From Afipia sp. Root123D2 (lineage in GTDB: Bacteria; Pseudomonadota; Alphaproteobacteria; Rhizobiales; Xanthobacteraceae): a stretch of DNA of 64,000 bases. Each line of letters opens with the position of its first letter. Positions within the stretch are counted from its first letter, which is position 1. Below, piece after piece: positions 63,815 through 64,000 of this stretch. The translations under genes were made by a program, and so were the position numbers. Below the pieces are notes generated by a model. It had not been told where the DNA came from, did no database searches, and saw only the letters and a program-made list of their open reading frames with translations. The stretch covers positions 124,001 to 188,000 of the forward strand of contig NZ_LMDP01000005.1 in the NCBI RefSeq assembly GCF_001425835.1, read 5' to 3'.

Positions 63815-64000
63815 TCACTGCCAATGGAAAGAGTTCGACATCAGCCGCCACTGATCCACATTGTCGGCGCCGAGTGGCGCGGACAGATCGAGCGTGACCA
63901 AGGTGCCGTTCCTGAACATCAGATAACGGTCATGCTCGAGCCGGATCTGCTTGCCGGTGACGGCGTTAGGGGCGGAGTTCGAGGCATAAGAAACAAGGAC
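63815..64000 (-). CDS. Partial gene upstream of the ABC exporter (C-terminal 61 residues)
   Basis: The frame is open from the window edge and ends one base before the ATG of ATPase 1 (TGA-C-ATG), so it heads the operon. The visible part (GKQIRLEHDRYLMFRNGTLVTLDL and DQWRLMSNSFHW) is soluble, with alternating strands. It may be a periplasmic or accessory protein of the exporter. The family is not recognised. Confidence 0.6.
   Translation of the reverse strand, partial: VLVSYASNSAPNAVTGKQIRLEHDRYLMFRNGTLVTLDLSAPLGADNVDQWRLMSNSFHWQ

Noticed and set aside
1-64000. CRISPR arrays, tRNA or rRNA genes, intact insertion sequences
   Set aside because: No regularly spaced repeats, no cloverleaf or rRNA sequence and no complete transposase with terminal repeats were seen.

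Overview
The window looks like part of a large plasmid (or a chromid or integrated plasmid) from an alphaproteobacterium of the order Hyphomicrobiales (Rhizobiales). The evidence is a complete repABC replication and partition unit with its antisense RNA and parS sites, a neighbouring RHE_PE00001-type gene typical of rhizobial plasmids, high GC with alphaproteobacterial codon use, and a MobC/VirD2-like mobilization module. No rRNA, tRNA or CRISPR array was seen.

Layout. (1) 1-16.4 kb is a defence island. A DISARM operon on + (3' part of an adenine methyltransferase, an 880-aa uncharacterised protein, drmA helicase, drmB, drmC) faces a three-gene operon on - (AAA ATPase, subtilisin-like protease, SIR2-domain protein). 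The ATPase/protease pair matches the IetAS system; the SIR2 gene is an unusual third member. (2) 16.4-21.3 kb holds the RHE_PE00001-like regulator with a perfect inverted repeat upstream, a Phd/VapC toxin-antitoxin pair, a conserved hypothetical gene and a tyrosine recombinase. (3) 21.3-29.7 kb is the replication region: two parS palindromes, repA-repB-ctRNA-repC, ssb, two small XRE regulators, a second complete repC with its own promoter and antisense RNA, and a compact ParA plus small partner protein whose upstream region carries three TTGCGG-N6-CGCAAT repeats. (4) 29.7-33 kb is the mobilization module (mobC and relaxase). (5) 33-42.8 kb holds a LuxR-type regulator, a two-component system with PepSY, COG4705 and PilZ proteins, a COG4280 membrane protein, a PAP2 phosphatase, and a fluoride-riboswitch operon (small membrane protein, crcB, gpmA-like mutase, phosphatase). 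(6) 43.1-49.3 kb is a chrB-like/MFS/RND-adaptor/RND-pump operon. (7) 49.6-55.2 kb is a hydantoin/dihydropyrimidine-type catabolic cluster under a GntR/FCD regulator with two near-identical operators. (8) 55.2-64 kb holds decayed mobile/VIT-family remnants, a second PilZ/COG4705/two-component module in opposite orientation, and an ABC exporter operon with two ATPases and one large FtsX-type permease, running off the window end.

How it works together. The plasmid backbone (repABC, second repC, ParA cassette, toxin-antitoxin pair, mob genes) secures copy control, inheritance and transfer. The defence island protects the host against phage. The rest is cargo for stress and metabolism: fluoride and metal or chromate-type efflux, membrane-stress signalling, and hydantoin-type substrate use. 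The points most worth a second look are the SIR2-extended IetAS operon beside an atypical DISARM locus, the two repC/ctRNA units combined with a second partition-like cassette, and an AT-rich operator-like motif shared by the XRE, repC2 and mob regions.
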